From assembly GCF_036669915.1 (NCBI RefSeq), contig NC_089312.1, forward strand, positions 17,080,317 through 17,144,316: 64,000 nt of DNA, in the 5' to 3' direction. The notes under the pieces are model-generated. The model searched no databases, was not told the origin of the DNA, and worked only from the letters and a program-made list of their open reading frames with translations. The stretch's first letter is position 1; each line of letters begins with the position of its first letter. The position numbers and the translations under genes are program-made. This DNA is from Pocillopora verrucosa. Taxonomy: Eukaryota; Cnidaria; Anthozoa; Scleractinia; Pocilloporidae. Below are positions 25,601-36,962 of this stretch, one piece after another.

Positions 25601-26007
25601 TACAACAACATCCGCATCAAATTTTACATCTTTATAACATGAACTTTGAAATTCAAATGACCAGCCAATGGCTATTTTCGCATGTAATTACCGTATTCAC
25701 ACCACAGTAACGATAAAATTGGGTGGAGGAGAAATTTATATCGATATCTTAAGAATAAAACGAGTACTGAAAGTTTAATCACATAGCATCATATTGCAAT
25801 AATTTTCAGTTTCGATCAAAACGGGGCGTCATGACAGACGTTTCCCCTGCTTGCTTCATCAATATTTAGCATAAACAAAAAATTACCTGCTAGGTCCTGA
25901 AGTTCTTCGTTATCTTTCCCAGCCAGCTTTTTCACTTCTACTAGCCACTGTAATGGAGTCCATCTTCCTCTCCAAGCTCGAAGTAGAATCTCCGTGTTGA
26001 CCACCAT
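10659..26007 (-). CDS. MED24: Mediator complex subunit 24, 29 coding exons
   Basis: Tail-module subunit of Mediator, linking activators to RNA polymerase II in the nucleus. Exons, in order of translation: 25887-26007, 25358-25440, 25250-25288, 24848-24915, 24260-24365, 23636-23771, 23327-23444, 22853-22943, 22113-22181, 21228-21344, 20870-21012, 20462-20551, 19799-19961, 19343-19476, 18749-18792, 18498-18580, 17570-17751, 15808-15913, 14784-14896, 14476-14538, 14127-14182, 13951-14003, 13580-13702, 13040-13082, 12487-12608, 11925-12025, 11723-11784, 11424-11569, 10659-10784. They total 2901 nt (966 residues) and every junction keeps frame. Matches to human MED24: N-terminus MVVNTEILLRAWRGRW, STPSTLILSYLNHGIS, FAPLLDDADQKCNC, SFLLLCHIGQVYGS, and C-terminus TTEGRQLCAKALCNSI (human LPLGRQVAAKAIAAL). 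Exon 11 uses a weak donor (AA|GTGCAAG), chosen because it alone restores frame and KCNC. Several introns carry MITEs. Confidence 0.95.
10821..11020. mobile_element. TTAA-type MITE (subfamily A) in the last MED24 intron
   Basis: Runs from ACCCCAACGAGTGAC to GTGTAAAGGG. It shares the internal blocks CTTCTCCTTACAATATCA, AAGGTCATGACGATAAAGG and the GATGTTAGGGTGTAAAGGG end with the other A copies. Confidence 0.65.
11137..11199. repeat. Perfect palindrome, 31-bp arms with a 1-base centre
   Basis: Bases 11137-11167 are the exact reverse complement of 11169-11199, with a single C (11168) between them. It lies in the last MED24 intron, about 120 bases from the MITE end. The arms contain GAAACTGCATAAACTG. 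No target duplication is obvious. It could be a snap-back replication product or a hairpin in the intron RNA. Confidence 0.95.
13292..13461. mobile_element. TTAA-type MITE (subfamily C), reversed and shortened
   Basis: Begins CCCTTAAACTCCCAAGATCTG and ends TCACTTCTGGGAGATAAGAG. Read in reverse it follows the copy at 17139-17344 with an internal loss. Inside the MED24 intron between exons at 13580 and 13082. Confidence 0.6.
17139..17344. mobile_element. TTAA-type MITE (subfamily C)
   Basis: A 206-bp element in a MED24 intron with terminal inverted repeats (CACTTTAACTCCCA and TGGGAGTTAAAGGG), directly flanked by TTAA at 17135-17138 and 17345-17348. The clean TTAA duplication defines the family's ends. 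A further partial relative is visible near 15612-15700. Confidence 0.8.
22482..22682. mobile_element. TTAA-type MITE (subfamily A) in a MED24 intron
   Basis: Runs from CCCTTAAACCCCTAG to ATACAAAGGG. The interior carries TAATTTCTCCTTACAT, GTTCATGAGAGTAGAG and AATTCTCCTTGTCAGTACCA, shared with the other A copies. Confidence 0.65.
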
Positions 26008-28859
26008 TTTGAAAATCTATTCCTTAGTAACCTGGCAATGTCCAGCTATGTCATGTAAGAACACTCATACTATTTACCTCTGTCATGTTATACTCCTGAA
26101 ATTTCAAAATTCCAAAGAAAAAATCATCGAAATTTTTAAAGGTTCCTTAAACTTGTTGTGCAGTTTATAAAACTCCGCGTGAATCTTTTTTTAATATGAT
26201 ACAAACTCAGGAGGGTAATGGGCTCCTGACGAACTTCGATGTTCTGAATTGCACGGCATCCCTTCGTTTGCCCAAGCATACTTTCTTACGTGATAGACAG
26301 TAATACACTTCTGTCAATTCATTTATCTCAGAGAGAAGCAATCAAACTTACCAAACTTATTTTGTCTTTTATTTGAAGGCGGCTACGTTGTCTTATATAA
26401 TTATACGGTACGAAACCGTTTAGGGGAATGAAATACCTAAACAAGAACAAATCTTTCAGTTGGTCGGGGAAGCTGCTGCACATCCTTAAAAACCATACCT
26501 TTAAATTCCTTAAAAACCATACCCTGATGGGCGGCATACATACTGTACCGTTCAGGCCAAAGAAATAGTGCCTCGGCGGTACTAAGACATATTTGGGATG
26601 CCATGACACTTCTTACTTAACTAATGAAACAGGAACAAGAGGAAGATATTTTGGACAGATCGTTTCTGATCGTACAATCCGGAAAGACTTTTGCCTGCCT
26701 TTTTAATCAACAAACTCTGATTTCTTTTCTCCTATTTTTACTTTACAAATTGATAAGACAATACTTTTCTGACAGAATGAGTCTTTCGAATCTTTATTCG
26801 TTTTCAGGTGAATATATCTGGTCCTCTAAGTGCTAATTTACCAGAACACATTCCATATTGTTCAGTAGTGAACAGAACATCTGCGATCACGACGACCATA
26901 AAACGCTTAATTAATCTTGCTGTCCATTAACACTTTGCGTACCAATGAATATCGACCTCAGCATGCACTGTACAAAGGAATCATCTAAACCGCTTTTCAC
27001 ACAGTTCAAACCCCTCTGAACAGCTGCTCAACAGTGGTTTCGAGTTGTGAAAAGAAATCAAAGTTGGCGTAAAACATTGTTTTCTTGGTGAGGCAGCCAT
27101 GCGACTAAACGTATGCATTTTTTGTCGAAAACATACAATATAACAATGAAAAGGAGGGTTGAGCCATATCAACAAGTACAATTTACACGCACGCAAGCAT
27201 GACTCGAACTAAAGATCGTTCGATCGTTTACTTATCTTTTCACCTGAAAACCTTACGGTCTCCACTTCCTTCACAGAAAAGAGTTAATTACCCATAGCCT
27301 AAAAATACGCGAATAACTTTTACAGTAACCTCGACTTCCCCTTACGTATCTTTTATGTTACACTAATCACTCAAAAGTAGACAATGAGCGTAGATTTCTA
27401 TCCCTCAAAGTAAAAAAGTGAGCCACTTTTTCTGCACTTGAAGGCTTGGGGTGATGAGCAGTAGAGTTGCTCTGGAAAAACGGGTTCTGTTTTTCTGAAA
27501 ATGATGTTTTTATCCTCTTTTTTATGAAAAACTAGTTGAATTGTGCTGTATAAGTCGAGAAGCAGATGCCTATAACTTTGAGTTTCGTTCAATCGTCGCC
27601 ACAGAAAAGGTCTGACACTTGATTCTTGTAGAGGAAGATGTTGTAATCAATGTGAGGTGGCTCGTAGGGTTATATTGTGTTGTGAGTTTCAAAATAAAGG
27701 GATTTTGTTTTGTTTGTATTGTATGTTTGTGTGCTACGGCCGGAATACCTTGTAGTGTATATGAAAGCAGAGGGTCCTTCGCAACAGCGAATTTTCGAGG
27801 AACGCAACACAATACTGCAACAAGGGTAAACTTTTTGGAGGGCAATATGTTTGTTATTATAAATAGAGCTGAATCGAATCTGAATGATATTGGGACGCGC
27901 TCCCAGTTGAAGTACCTAACGGCGCCGCAACACACCAACCATATTGCTAAGGATTATTTTTGGAAATGTTTTCCATCCTATTCATTTTTTCTATTGAAAA
28001 CATCTGAAAACTTTATCACGATAATTCGCTCGCTTATGCAAAGCAAATAAATAAACAACGCAATATTTTGAGTTATTCAAAAATATTTCGCCAAATTTTT
28101 AGCTCGTGAGGACTGTAATTCCTCGAATCAGGTGACTTACAAGAAGACTAAGAAGAAACCTTCCACGTTTTCATCATCAAACATTGCGTTTTCGGTAACT
28201 CAAACGCTGTATCATTATTTCAAGAATGAGTCGCATATCCTTTAGAAGTTTAGTAATACGGAAATACTAAATGAGTGCATTCGTGGGAACTTTACAAATA
28301 CGGACATTTGATACCTCAGCGGCTTGCGCAGATATAAATATTGCCCGACAATATGTGTACAACAGAATGTTTATTCGCGTTAACGACAAAACACAAGAAA
28401 AAAACAGCTCAACAAAGGAGATTTATTTTCCCGCCTTCGACCACCTGTTGCAGTACACAACACCACCAGCCAATGAAATCTCGTCATTTCTATTTTTATC
28501 CAATCATCGTTGTGCTCTGACCATCTTTCCAATACCTACCCGTTAAAGCACAATGCAGCTGAACTGCAGTTCACAGCCTTTGTTATGGCTCCATCCGTAA
28601 CAATGCACTTGTTTACACATACATGTCAGCGATAAGAGGGACGCGAACCAAGCGTCAGCCACGCGGGCAACAATAACAGGTCTTTTGTTTCGACAAGGCG
28701 CCGAAAATGAAAGTTTAGGCTCTATGTAACCACAAGTAATGAGCCTAATTTGAATTCATATTCTTCAAAGAATATCACCTTTTATTTACATTGCTTTTCT
28801 TTCGACCAAGCGTTTTTTTTCATAGACCTGCCCCTAAAGGGCCACAGAATGGAAAATTC
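26008..28859. other. Spacer upstream of MED24
   Basis: Should hold the MED24 promoter next to 26007. The longest open frames, 27619-28050 (+, 143 aa) and 27570-27938 (-, 122 aa), overlap each other on opposite strands. They have no domain or splice context that I recognise, so I do not call either a gene. Nothing else stands out. Confidence 0.5.
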
Positions 28860-31800
28860 AAGGGTCTGGTACAATTTTACAGACGAACCGGCCGCGAGCT
28901 TGGCTCTTCGCGATGATTACATTTTGCGAATGGAAGACCTGTCTCTGCGATGGGGTTCTATCAACGTATTAAGTGAGAGGAGTTCAATGCTCACAACTGC
29001 TCGTTTTGGCCTCTGTAAGCGCGTACTTTCGAGCAATGGTTTTTTAACAGACATGAAGAAAGCCATGAAAACAACATCACAATAAGAGGAGTAGAATCAC
29101 AGGTGCTTTGACTCCTTAATTGATATTGCCTACACTTCGACATTAAAGAATCACTTTTCTCTACGGCCATTCCTTGCTTTCAGCGTCTTAGCCTACGTTC
29201 AGTTTCAACGGTGAAAACGCTTGCTACGTTTTTCCATAAATAGCATCAACAAACAACAACTGCCTCGATATTTTGGAACTTGGCCGATCTGCACGAACTG
29301 CACAGAACTTCTGGATCTAGCGGAGACTTCATTCAGCTCCAACTTTGTGGCAGTTCTCAAAACTGGGGATTTTAATTCTCTAACGAGCGACAACAAATTG
29401 TGAAATTGTTTTGTCACGACAACACTCAATGTCCCGTGGTGAAAGTGGTCGTACTCTTCGGAGCACTGGATGGGTCAAGTGACGATTTGACCAATCGGCT
29501 CACAAATCTCGAAGAATTTATTGACCCCATGTCCGATTTCCTTTGATGACTTCGGAAATTTTTGATGGACACGGCCGCTGAGAGAGGAGCTTATCATGAG
29601 CAGTTCAGCGTGCCGACAATTTGTTATAGAGGACGAAAGATTATCATCTGATCCCTGAGCGAAGGACAAAGAACCGAATCACAGAGCGGGCGATCCCGCG
29701 GGGAAGGCTCAGCCGACCTGCTCTATGTGGTTGGAGGTGAAGGTAGGGAAACCCTATTTTCGGGTGGTTAACATTAGCAATATTTAACATAGGTAATGTT
29801 TCCTCTTTTAGGAGATACCTTGGCTCTAGATGGAGAATAAAATAAGACTCTCCCATCGAAAGGCAAAGCCACCAAACAAAACAAAGTTTAATTAACGTGA
29901 CTTCGTCACGTCACGGCTCACATTCAGTTCGGCCATTCGGCATGCACTCATCGTTAAAATCGCCCCATCCCTTAAACCAACCTTATTCTAAATCTTTCGA
30001 GAGTTATTCCTTTTTTTTTCATACCTTCTTCTTCTTCTCCTTTTTCCTTAATGTATTATACCCATTATTATTTTTCATTACTGTTATATATTATCATCAT
30101 TATTTGGAGCTCTTTCGATTGTAATCTTTTTTTGCATTTCTTCTCTCGATTTAAATGTATATTTTCTAATTGCCTCAAAGGCGCCTTAACATGCAAAGAG
30201 AAGGAGCGCAGAATTCCATGATTCATGTCATATGTTACTTATTACCGGAATGGGGGGGCCGGATAGGAAAATATTTGGCTAAGCAAGAGAAAATATTTGG
30301 ACATTATTTTCGGCTTGGACAGCTGGGGGGTAATAACGTACAGCGAGGTCTGTGCGTTGTGATCCAAATATTTTCCCGTCCGGGTCTCAGGGTCAACCTT
30401 ACTCATTTCAATAAACATCACTATCACCATTCACATTACTATCGATCTTTTCCCTTTAATTTTCACCCTCCTTCTTTTAGCTCGGCAACTCGCGGTTTAC
30501 CGTACGACCCTCATACGATCGAGGATTTTTGCCTAATGCTTTTCAATAAAAGTGCAGTTAGGGCCTCTGTTTAAGCTTCATTTGATAAAAACCTCTAACC
30601 TCGCCTCATGTTAGGAATTTTAAGAGGCTTGGGTGAAACATGGATGGGACATAGCGTAAGAATTTGAGCGTCTTATGTTGTAAAGAAGGATTTTGAAGCA
30701 TAATACGTAAATCTGCAACCTTTGATTATTTTTTATTAGGATAATAAATGAAAAAACCGAAAAAACAAAAAACAAACAAAAATAAAAAACAAAAGGGCTA
30801 AAGTCCATTACTCTCTTGGGCCGTGTTTTAATAGATGTAACAGATTGTTTTTAAAGACCATAAAACCAAGTCTAATAATCTCTGTTGTGGTTGTAGACAT
30901 GCCAAAACCGTATCCTGAATAAGGCCTCGTCATAGTGCATGCAAAATACACCTCGAATATACCAACAATGAGTTCTCTTAAGAAGAAAAATTGAAGAAAG
31001 AAGCGGCTGAGGGGTAGAAAGGGGTGTGACGTAGATAACCGACTTAGATGGAACCACTAATTAATAAAGTAGAATTGACACTTGTGATGATGGAGAGTCT
31101 ATAGAAGAGTCATCATCGCAATATTCGATATTTTACATTGAAAATCGCAGGGGAGGTGATTAAAAATTAAAAATAAACTCTTCTAAAAAAGAAAGTCTGT
31201 ATCGACTTACTTATTCAATTTCTGCCATTCTGCAGTTCACGTCAACTTTAAGTCTCCGAAAGAAGATATCTGTACTCACGAAAAGTGGGTTGAAATTCTC
31301 GGTCCAGCTACGTTTGGTACCACGCAAAACTTAGGCAAAATCACCTTCTCCCGGTGCTGACGTTACTCCTTGTTCAGCGCCGGTCAAGGGTCGAGGTTAC
31401 GCCAAGATTTTTGTGTAATAGTGCAATGCGTGCACAACCTTTCACGCTTAGGCGGATGTGCAGCAAGAAAGCCAGAAGGAGAGGTGAAAAAAGTAGATGT
31501 GATGGGCAATAGTAAAACAACCAATTTGAAAAATGAGACTTTTTCGAGTGAAGTATGAGGCTACGGCTATTAGGTTTCCTAATCCTTAGTCACTTAAAAC
31601 TGGACTTCACCCCACATTCTTACATTTCACGTTCTCAGAAAACCGCAAAGTCCTAAACAATGTGGAGTACTTTGACTTCAACGAGAAGAAATGGCGCGTC
31701 ATTGCACCCATGATCATTCCACGAAAGTTTGCTGGCTCAGTGATACTTGATGGCCAATTGTATGCTGTTGGAGGAATTAACAGAGAATACGCTGACCTGG

Positions 31801-32862
31801 TGACCGTCGAAAGTTATAATCCCTGTGTGGGGCAATGGACATCTGTTGCGTCACTCAATAATGCAAAGGTGATTAACGAATGCTAGAGGCATTATGGTGT
31901 ATCGTTTAAATTAGCTTTGGCTTTCGTCGCTTGGTGATAGGTTTAGAAAGTTCGTGCCATCCTATCCACAAAATTTCAACCAATCGCAACTCGGTCAGTC
32001 GTAATTTTCAGTATTATCACTAGTTTGCTTGTATTCACTCTGAATGTTTTCTTTGGCTTTTTGTGTTATTTTCCTTTCATCTGATTGGCTGATGCCAAAT
32101 CGTTGATTTTGGTCTTACGCGGAACTCAGTCAAAGCGAAAGTCGGCAACTTTACCTATCTATTACTTTGATCCTAAGAAACTGATACCAAGAACTTCAGT
32201 AGAAAAATAGTCATGTTTATACCGTTGTTTGTTTCTTCCATCTTAGGTTCTTTAGCAGTGTCCGTTCTGGAGGGTTGGCTGTACGCTGCTGGAGGATCAC
32301 ACAATGGTTCCGCTCTCAAGAGCGTGGAGCGTTACGATCCGATCAAGAACGAATGGACTCAGGTAGCCAATATGCGCCTTCCTAGGAGCCGCTTTGGAAT
32401 GGCACCTCTGCATGGGCGCCTGTAAGCCGTTGGCGGGTACTGTGGGATTTCCGAAATCGAACATGTGGAATGTTATGATCCAATGACAAATAAGTGGTCC
32501 GATATGAGCAGTATGAACAAGTCCCGGATGAACCACGCTGTGGTGACATTCAGTGATCGTATTTACGTTGTGGGGGGCAGTAACAGTGTTGGAATCCTAG
32601 ATTCCATAGAGAAATACAATCCTGACTTAAATTTATGGCTGATAATCCGCAACACGATGGATCCGCGCAGCGGAGCAGGGCCGCTGTGGTGTTGGGCGGA
32701 GAGGAGGGTGCGCAAGAACTTTTTATCATCGGTGGTCACGACACCCACAATAGAGATACGAATTCTGTGAAAAAGTTGAATCTGAAGTTTGCTGATTACA
32801 CGACAGCAAATGCACCATGCATGAATTATCCTCGCGTACACGCTGCAGTAGCGTGCGCTTAG
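28860..32862 (+). pseudogene. Decayed KLHL gene (BTB-BACK-Kelch) with retained introns
   Basis: Remnant of a Cullin-3 adaptor of the Kelch-like family. BTB: LSSNGFLTDMKKA, then CFDSLIDIAYTSTL in the same frame, but interrupted by TAA at 29083 and TAG at 29092. BACK: NCTELLDLAETSFSSNFVAV and GDFNSLTSD (29290-29395), then a TGA at 29401, frame changes, VRFPLMTSE (about 29469-29495) and KDYHLIPERR (29636-29665). Kelch blade 1 starts with ADLLYVVGGEG before a donor near 29738. It resumes at 31637 (NRKVLNNVEYFDFNEKKW), which is phase-compatible. Further blades: LYAVGG, LYAAGG, then L-stop-AVGG (TAA at 32423 where Tyr is expected), IYVVGG and LFIIGG, with a frame change near 32680. The junction from about 31870 to the exon after 32245 is out of phase. 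Six blades can be traced. Many independent lesions argue for a non-processed pseudogene rather than sequencing error. Confidence 0.85.
30259..30383. repeat. Inverted-repeat element in the KLHL intron
   Basis: Arms CCGGATAGGAAAATATTTGG (30259-30278) and CCAAATATTTTCCCGTCCGG (30364-30383) are inverted repeats with two mismatches in 20. A third AAAATATTTGG lies inside. It probably represents a short MITE or fold-back element; target duplication is unclear. Confidence 0.6.
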
Positions 32863-34099
32863 TAAGTCAACGTCCGTTCACAGTGGGCGTGTGAAAGATC
32901 TAAGAGAAAGGAGGAGGTGGCCCATTTGGAATCTGTTGGCGATCTTTTTCACTCTTTTGCGCTCCGGCCAAGATGACTGGGAACCAATGCAATGTCTGCA
33001 ATTTTCTCCGCATTAATCTACGTCATAAACAATTAAAGAAACCAAATAATTTCAAAGTTATTATGTGTCGAGTCAAACAGAGAGGTACACGGTGTATGGA
33101 TATTTCGTATGGGTCCCTATGAGCACTTGATGCGCTCACGTAATTTTTTATTGACTGAAGGTTGCAGTTCTGCGGTGTTTTTAAGAAGAGGAAACTCCTA
33201 ACGTCGTTCGAGCAGCAGATAGTGACTGTGCTAGAACAGATAGATTCAATTCATTACTAAATCTATTAGTGACGAACACAAGCAATTTTAACCATCGCTG
33301 CTCACCAATCAGAAAAGAGATAACCAAAGTTATAGAACTGACTCTTTACCAAATTGTTGTGAGGCCTGGGTATTACGGTAAGGTAGGCGGGAAGGATTTA
33401 CTATATTTCCTGATATAATATTGGTGACTTTTTAATTATTTGAAATAGTTTCGGTCAAATAAGGAGGTTGGTTTTCTTCCGTGCCAAACATAATCCTAAC
33501 ATAAAGGAAAAAGCAGAAACTGCACTCTACTCATTTTAATTACCATTTTATTAAAACCATTTTGAAATCGCAAAATTCAGTCGCTTAGATAAAGGATTTC
33601 TTTCGTCTATGCAAATATTTCATTGATCCATTAAAGAGCAGGTTTGTAGGTTACGTAAGTCGTTTTTCATTTTTCTAAAATTTGATTGGTTCCTGAACTA
33701 GCCTCGAAATCTGATTGGTTGTTGTATCTTGGTAAAGCTTTCGCGTTCGCTGGGAAAAAGATGCGATTCCGCGCAAAAATGGTGCGCTTCGTGAATAAAT
33801 CGTACCAATGAGAGCTAATCAGATTACAATGATCATTATTGATTTCTAAATGGATGTAGTAAAAGCTTGTAACAGCGACGTCACCAAGTTCGCTAAGCAT
33901 ATGTAAACTTTGTTTACTCTCTGGGACAAAGGAATTTCATTCCTTATCTATGCGAGCGGCAACAGGACATAGGCTTGACTGATGAAGTAAAGGCCATAGG
34001 TCACCAACATGAAGGGTTTGGGTTTCTCTTCTTTTATTTTTACGTATGAATGGTGTGCATTTCAAATTCATCAAAATCATTTAAGGGTGAAAATATCTG

Positions 34100-34120
34100 T
34101 GTGTGGGGCAATGGACATCT
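34100..34120 (+). repeat. 21-base exact copy of KLHL Kelch-exon sequence
   Basis: Identical over 21 bases to 31824-31844 inside Kelch blade 2 (the stretch encoding VGQWTS). The surrounding bases no longer match. It may be the last readable piece of a second degenerate Kelch copy. Confidence 0.55.
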
Positions 34121-34498
34121 ATCTATCTGCAAACTAGGTGATGACTATGAAGATTACTCTTGCAATTCCAGGAAGTGTAACTAACATGGGGTAGTTTATG
34201 CAAAATATCAATTTTGTGGAAGAAAATGAAAAAAAAAATTGCAAGGATAAGTATGGCAGAACTTACAATTAAATTAAGTCAAGTAAATTATTTATCACTA
34301 ATAATTGCTACCACCAATTGCACACCACTGTTTAAGATTGGTTAAAAACAACAAATACCATTATGTATTTGGGAACTTATTGCTTCTAAAATTTACCAAT
34401 AAAAGACTATCAATACTTACTAGCAGCCTCATTTGATTTTCTTCACACCAGAACCTTAAAAATGAGAAAACTATGGAAAAACCAAAGTTATAGTTTAA

Positions 34499-34702
34499 CC
34501 CTTTAACTCCCATAAGTGACCAAGAAAGAATTTCTCTTCACAATATCTATACAATATCAAGCAGACAAGTGATGAGAATAAAGAAAAATATCAGTTAGAG
34601 GATTATTAGTGGAGACAATACCAAATTCTCAAAACTAGCATCACAAGAACTGTATGGCAGACAGTAAGGAGAATTACCAATGAGATCTTGGGAGTTTAAG
34701 GG
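34499..34702. mobile_element. TTAA-type MITE (subfamily B), intact target duplication
   Basis: A 204-bp element starting CCCTTTAACTCCCA and ending TGGGAGTTTAAGGG, flanked on both sides by TTAA (34495-34498 and 34703-34706). The interior is nearly collinear with 6236-6438, including CAATATCTATACAATATCAA and GACAGTAAGGAGAATTAC. Confidence 0.85.
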
Positions 34703-35959
34703 TTAATAAAGTGTATATACACTACAAACATCATCAATTCAAAAGTGACAATGTCTTCAGTTTTGAGTACTATTCAAAACAAATTTGTTAAAAAAAGAAT
34801 AAATCCACTTTAATAAACAGAGAAACATAAATGGTGGGTGCAGAGAAAAGGGACTAAATTTCTCACAGCTAACTTAAAAACCAATCAACTCATGAAGCTT
34901 AGTATCCTAGTTTCATTGCTAAAGATAAAAAATTTTGCCCAATATTAAGATTAACATATTCAAATTATACACCATTCTGACTTGATATGAATGGCTCTTT
35001 ATTTCCCTTTGAAACTATTGTAGGAATTAACCCTATGAGCCTGAGGAGGAAAAAAATTAAAGAATACCCCATAAGAGCCAACCTACAAGGGTTTAGCTTA
35101 TCTGTAAATGTGTCAGCCTCTATGACAGAATTAAAAGGCTGTTGGGCAGGAGTCATACTTTATGACTTAATTTCACTGGCTAAAGGATCAACCTTATTTA
35201 ATGCAAAGACTTTACTTATCATTCACTAAATTATTGATCTCTATCAGGGGGAGGGTATACCAGGGCTCATTTCCTACACAGCAACTGTTGTCCAGGCTAA
35301 CATAACATAATAACTCCATCCACAATTATTGTGGATAACTGGAGTTCATTCAATAAAAAGATGAATGGTCAGAGTAATTTCTGAGAACAAATAAATGATA
35401 TTATTAGTATTCTTTTTTAACCAGAAAGTAACTCTTCCTAACTAAATTATAAAGAACTACTTTAAAAGATGACCTTTGATAAAAGTTTTTTCTGTCTTGT
35501 TAACTGATTGGGATATAAGTGTTATTTGCTAGTAATATGGGCCTGCAAGTCAGAAGCTTCCTAACTTTAGATAAGTGGGAAAAGAAAATCCACAACATGT
35601 AAAGAACCACGAATCAATTCAATGGATGAACATCCATTGATTTTGTGCTCTCTTTTAAAAGATCAGAAGAAAAATCTATTTGTACACAGAGAATAATCAT
35701 CTAAAATGAATACTCTCAAGAATCCATTATAATAAAAAAAAGACTATCCCAGCATTGCTCTTAGAAGTCCCTTGCATCATTCCTAAGACAGGTTCTCACA
35801 AAACAAACTCAACATTTATGTAGCTGCTCACTACCCAATCCCTGACATTCTTGTAGCACTAGGGTATTCATTCTAATATATTACAAATACAATCTTCCTC
35901 TCCCAGAGATAATCCACATTTAATTGGCAAGTTGATTGTGATGGCTGACTGGTCACCAA

Positions 35960-36962
35960 TCAATAGTTAAGATCTGCTTTCACATCTTCTAGTTCCCTTG
36001 ACAGATTTGCTACTCGCTTTTTCCATGAGTTCACTTGTTCTGAAATGAAAAACAAACAGACTTGTAAACAGAGACAAAAAGAAACAATGACACCTGGTTT
36101 GCCCTAAGTTATGCAGAAGTCTCTTTCCATTTCTATGGGTGGAAGAAACTTCTGTCTTAAGCTTTAAACCAAAACTCAAAACTACTGAAAACAGCTAACT
36201 GCCTGTTTCAGCCCTTTTTTCCAAGACAATGAGATCAGCATGGAAATCTAACCATTACTTCTTCACCCATAATGTAAAGTAATCAGAGTGCACTAAGTGG
36301 TATATGTGGTTCTTACGTTTCAATCTGTCCCGTTGAACCACTAGAATCTTGATCTCAGCTTCATTAGCGATGGCCTCTGTTTCCAAATTCCTGATTTGTT
36401 GCTCTGTGGTCTCAACCTTGTCTTCAAAGTATTCTTCACGTTTAGAGTATCGCCTGTGCTTTGATTCTAAATTAATGAGTCTTACAGTGGTAGAATCAGA
36501 TTCTTCGCTGAGCTTGACAATCTTGGATTCAGCTGTATTCAACCTTGCAAGAAGCTCACTCAGTTCAGACTTCATGCAACTGTACCTGACCTTTGCCTCA
36601 GCCAAACGCTCCTCAGCTTCATCAGCTTGTCTCTTTTTATCTCTAACCTTTATCTCAAGCATGACAAGTACATCACTGACTTCAAATTCTTTAGATTCAA
36701 GAGACTTTCTGATCTTTTCGCTCTCTTCTGCGATCTCTTCTGTGGCTTGGTGACCTTGTTGCTTTTCCTTGAGTTGCCTGTAGCTGTTTGCCAATTCCTC
36801 CTTTTTATTTTGGATCCTTTGCTTAAGTACCGCCACTTCATCATCAGCCAGACTAGCCCTTTCCTCTGCTTGTCTGAGGAGGCGTATCAGGTCTTTATAT
36901 TTGTTCTCTGCCCGTTTGATGTCCTCTTGAGTTTCTTTAGCCTTTCTTTTCAGTGCATCCAT
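35960..36962 (-). CDS. TPM: Tropomyosin, two coding exons
   Basis: Coiled-coil protein that lies along actin filaments. Exon 36317-36962 (start Met at 36962) joins exon 35960-36039 in phase; the junction codon becomes Gln (RDRLKQQVNSWKKR). Total 241 residues, near the length of short cnidarian tropomyosins and below the 284 of vertebrate muscle forms. The chain is heptad-patterned throughout with no proline. It starts MDALKRKAKETQEDIKRAE, contains a tropomyosin-like AEERASLADDEVAVLKQRI segment and NLESKHRRYSKREEYFEDKV, and ends RELEDVKADLNY, a blocky acidic/aromatic tail like other tropomyosins. A splice donor at 38411 and an acceptor near 37023 suggest an upstream non-coding exon, which would place the promoter near 38.5 kb. 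Whether it is a muscle or cytoskeletal isoform cannot be told. Confidence 0.92.

Larger units (their letters stand above)
32863..35959. other. Spacer between the KLHL pseudogene and tropomyosin
   Basis: No gene is supported. It contains a 21-base Kelch-like shard (34100-34120), a TTAA-type MITE (34499-34702) and, at its right end, the tropomyosin 3'UTR. The minus-strand frame 33667-33900 and the frames near 35000 have no recognisable domain. Confidence 0.55.

Noticed and set aside
27570..28050. Overlapping 143- and 122-codon frames on opposite strands
   Set aside because: No domain, no splice context and mutual overlap. Most likely chance in a locally less AT-rich stretch, though transcription data could change this.
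31200..31560. Open frames between the BACK and Kelch exons (for example from VHVNFKSPKED)
   Set aside because: They do not resemble KLHL sequence and the flanking exons already join in phase without them; treated as intron.
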